Source: Devosia sp. A16 (GTDB taxonomy: Bacteria; Pseudomonadota; Alphaproteobacteria; Rhizobiales; Devosiaceae). Taken from it: a stretch of DNA of 64,000 nt. Made by a program: the position numbers and the translations under genes. Under the pieces are notes generated by a model. It saw only the letters and a program-made list of their open reading frames with translations, did no database searches and had not been told where the DNA came from. Positions 63,101-64,000 of the stretch are shown here, piece after piece (the stretch's first letter is position 1; the number at the start of each line of letters is the position of its first letter). The stretch is taken from positions 2,891,501 through 2,955,500 of the forward strand of contig NZ_CP012945.1 of assembly GCF_001402915.1 (NCBI RefSeq), given 5' to 3'.

Positions 63101-64000
63101 GGGATCCATCCTCGCTTCGCATTTCCGGCTACGAGATCATCCCGTTGGCGAGGCTCGGTCGTCCGCGCGTCGACGTGACCCTGCGCATCTCGGGGTTCTT
63201 CCGCGACGCCTTCCCGGCGCAGATCTCCCTGTTCGACAAGGCGGTCCGCGCCATCGGGGCGCTCGATGAACCCGAGGAGCAGAACCCGATCGCCGCGCGC
63301 ATGCGCACCGATGCGCTGGAGCTGATGAAGGCCGGCGCCGATGAGCGCACCGCGGCGCTGGGCGCCGGCCATCGTGTCTTCGGCTCCAAGCCTGGTGCCT
63401 ACGGCGCGGGCCTCCAGGGCCTGATCGATTCAGGCAACTGGGAGAGCAAGGCGAACCTCGCCGAAGCCTTCCTCAACTGGGGCCAATACGCCTATGGCGC
63501 CAATGCTGACGGCACGCCGGAGCGCGATCGCTTCGCCGCCCGCCTCTCCGACATCGAGGCGGTGGTCCACAACCAGGACAATCGCGAGCACGACCTGCTC
63601 GACAGCGACGACTACTACCAGTTCGAGGGTGGCCTCGCCGTCACCGCCGAAGCCTTGGCAGGTCGCGTCCCCGCCACCTATCACAACGACCACTCCCGTC
63701 CCGAGCGCCCGCTGGCTCGCACGCTGACCGAAGAGATTTCGAAGGTCGTCCGCTCCCGGGTCGTCAACCCGAAGTGGATCGATGGGGTGAAGCGCCATGG
63801 CTACAAGGGCGCCTTCGAGATCATTGCCACGGTCGACTACATGTTCGCCTTCGCCGCCACCACTGGCGCAGTGGCGACGCACCATTTCGATCTCGCCTTC
63901 GAGGCCTTTGTCGAGGACGATGCGACGCGGCAGTTCATTCAATCGAACAACCGCTTCGGCTATGACGAGCTGATCGCCAAATTCAACGAAGCCCGTCGCC
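60169..64000 (+). CDS. cobN: Cobaltochelatase large subunit CobN, 3' partial, with in-frame repeat insertions
   Basis: At least 1277 residues of the magnesium/cobalt chelatase H subunit, which inserts cobalt into hydrogenobyrinic acid a,c-diamide together with CobST. Conserved CobN segments include [81 protein letters not shown] and [12 protein letters not shown]. Three stretches (about residues 173-190, 442-484 and 811-822) are low-complexity PSP-GEG or GGG sequence translated from palindromic repeats, yet the frame stays open throughout. ATG 60169 follows repeat I. The window ends before the stop codon. Confidence 0.92.
   Translation, partial: [1277 protein letters not shown]
60688..60721. 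repeat. Palindromic repeat copy J, in frame in cobN
   Basis: CCCTCCCCCTCGCGGGGAGG then TTCAAGGGTGGGGGGAG. It is translated as [13 protein letters not shown] within cobN. Confidence 0.75.
61493..61622. repeat. Palindromic repeat, inverted pair (copy K), in frame in cobN
   Basis: The left unit is CCCCTCACC, small hairpin CGGCGC-TGC-GCGCC and ACCCTCTCCCTCAAGGGGAG. The right unit is CCCTCTCCCCTTGAGGGAGA, small hairpin GCCTCGC-GTA-GCGAGGC and GGGTGAGGGG. It adds about 43 codons to cobN without a stop. Confidence 0.92.
62603..62632. repeat. Palindromic repeat copy L, in frame in cobN
   Basis: TTCCCTCCCTTCAAGGGGGA then GGGGGGCT, translated as [10 protein letters not shown]. A short, decayed copy. 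Confidence 0.6.

Overview
The window is GC-rich chromosomal DNA of an alphaproteobacterium, most likely a Hyphomicrobiales member close to Devosia. This is inferred from the gene families (RutR-controlled reductive pyrimidine catabolism with preTA, a CbtAB/CobW/CobN cobalamin operon, Zur-ZnuABC with an AztD-type protein, TupA-like ATP-grasp, many DUF families common in rhizobia-like genomes). No rRNA, tRNA, CRISPR array, plasmid or phage genes were recognised.

Layout. 1-5.9 kb: end of a FlhB-tail-like gene, a D-threonine aldolase/D-serine dehydratase-like enzyme, a GH20 hexosaminidase, a GNAT acetyltransferase and a PAS-GGDEF-EAL protein. 5.9-9.5 kb: an IS110 element sitting inside a palindromic repeat, then phoX behind three direct Pho-box repeats. 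9.5-21.1 kb: a reductive pyrimidine degradation locus on the minus strand (omega-aminotransferase, mmsA, beta-ureidopropionase/carbamoylase, dihydropyrimidinase, NitT/TauT-type ABC transporter) with a divergent rutR-like regulator. 21-31.4 kb: mixed genes (ATP-grasp, outer-membrane barrel, LuxR regulator, EamA exporter, DoxX, diguanylate cyclase, a broken DUF1232 gene), preTA (dihydropyrimidine dehydrogenase) and a small RlpA-domain protein. 31.7-34.6 kb: partial phosphonate operon (DUF1045, phnM, phnN and two tiny genes). 35-41.6 kb: glycerate kinase, sugar dehydrogenase, cupin, SDR, aldo/keto reductase, VOC protein. 41.7-47.1 kb: dppABCDF-type peptide transporter. 47.2-49.4 kb: CHASE4-GGDEF-EAL. 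49.5-54 kb: Zur regulon (zur, znuB, znuC divergent from znuA; frameshifted aztD). 54-57.8 kb: redox enzymes, DUF486, MarR. 57.8-64 kb: cobalamin riboswitch followed by cbtB-cbtA-cobW-cobN (cobN runs off the window).

How it fits together. PreTA reduces uracil/thymine, dihydropyrimidinase opens the ring, the carbamoylase releases beta-alanine (or aminoisobutyrate), the aminotransferase makes malonate semialdehyde or its methyl homologue, and MmsA makes the CoA ester. Sites resembling the RutR operator TTGACCA-NN-TGGTCAA lie upstream of rutR/aminotransferase, preTA and, unexpectedly, the dpp transporter.

The most unusual signal is a family of palindromic repeats, often in inverted pairs (REPIN-like), with at least a dozen copies. 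Each full copy has a large CCTCTCCC/GGGAGAGG hairpin plus a small hairpin with a 3-nt loop. The small stem differs from copy to copy but stays base-paired. Two copies of a DUF559 nuclease-fold gene lie between the pyrimidine genes, each bounded by these repeats and reading into them. Three repeats interrupt cobN in frame, and one repeat was the IS110 target. This suggests a repeat/nuclease system comparable in layout to REP-RAYT; that link is inference.
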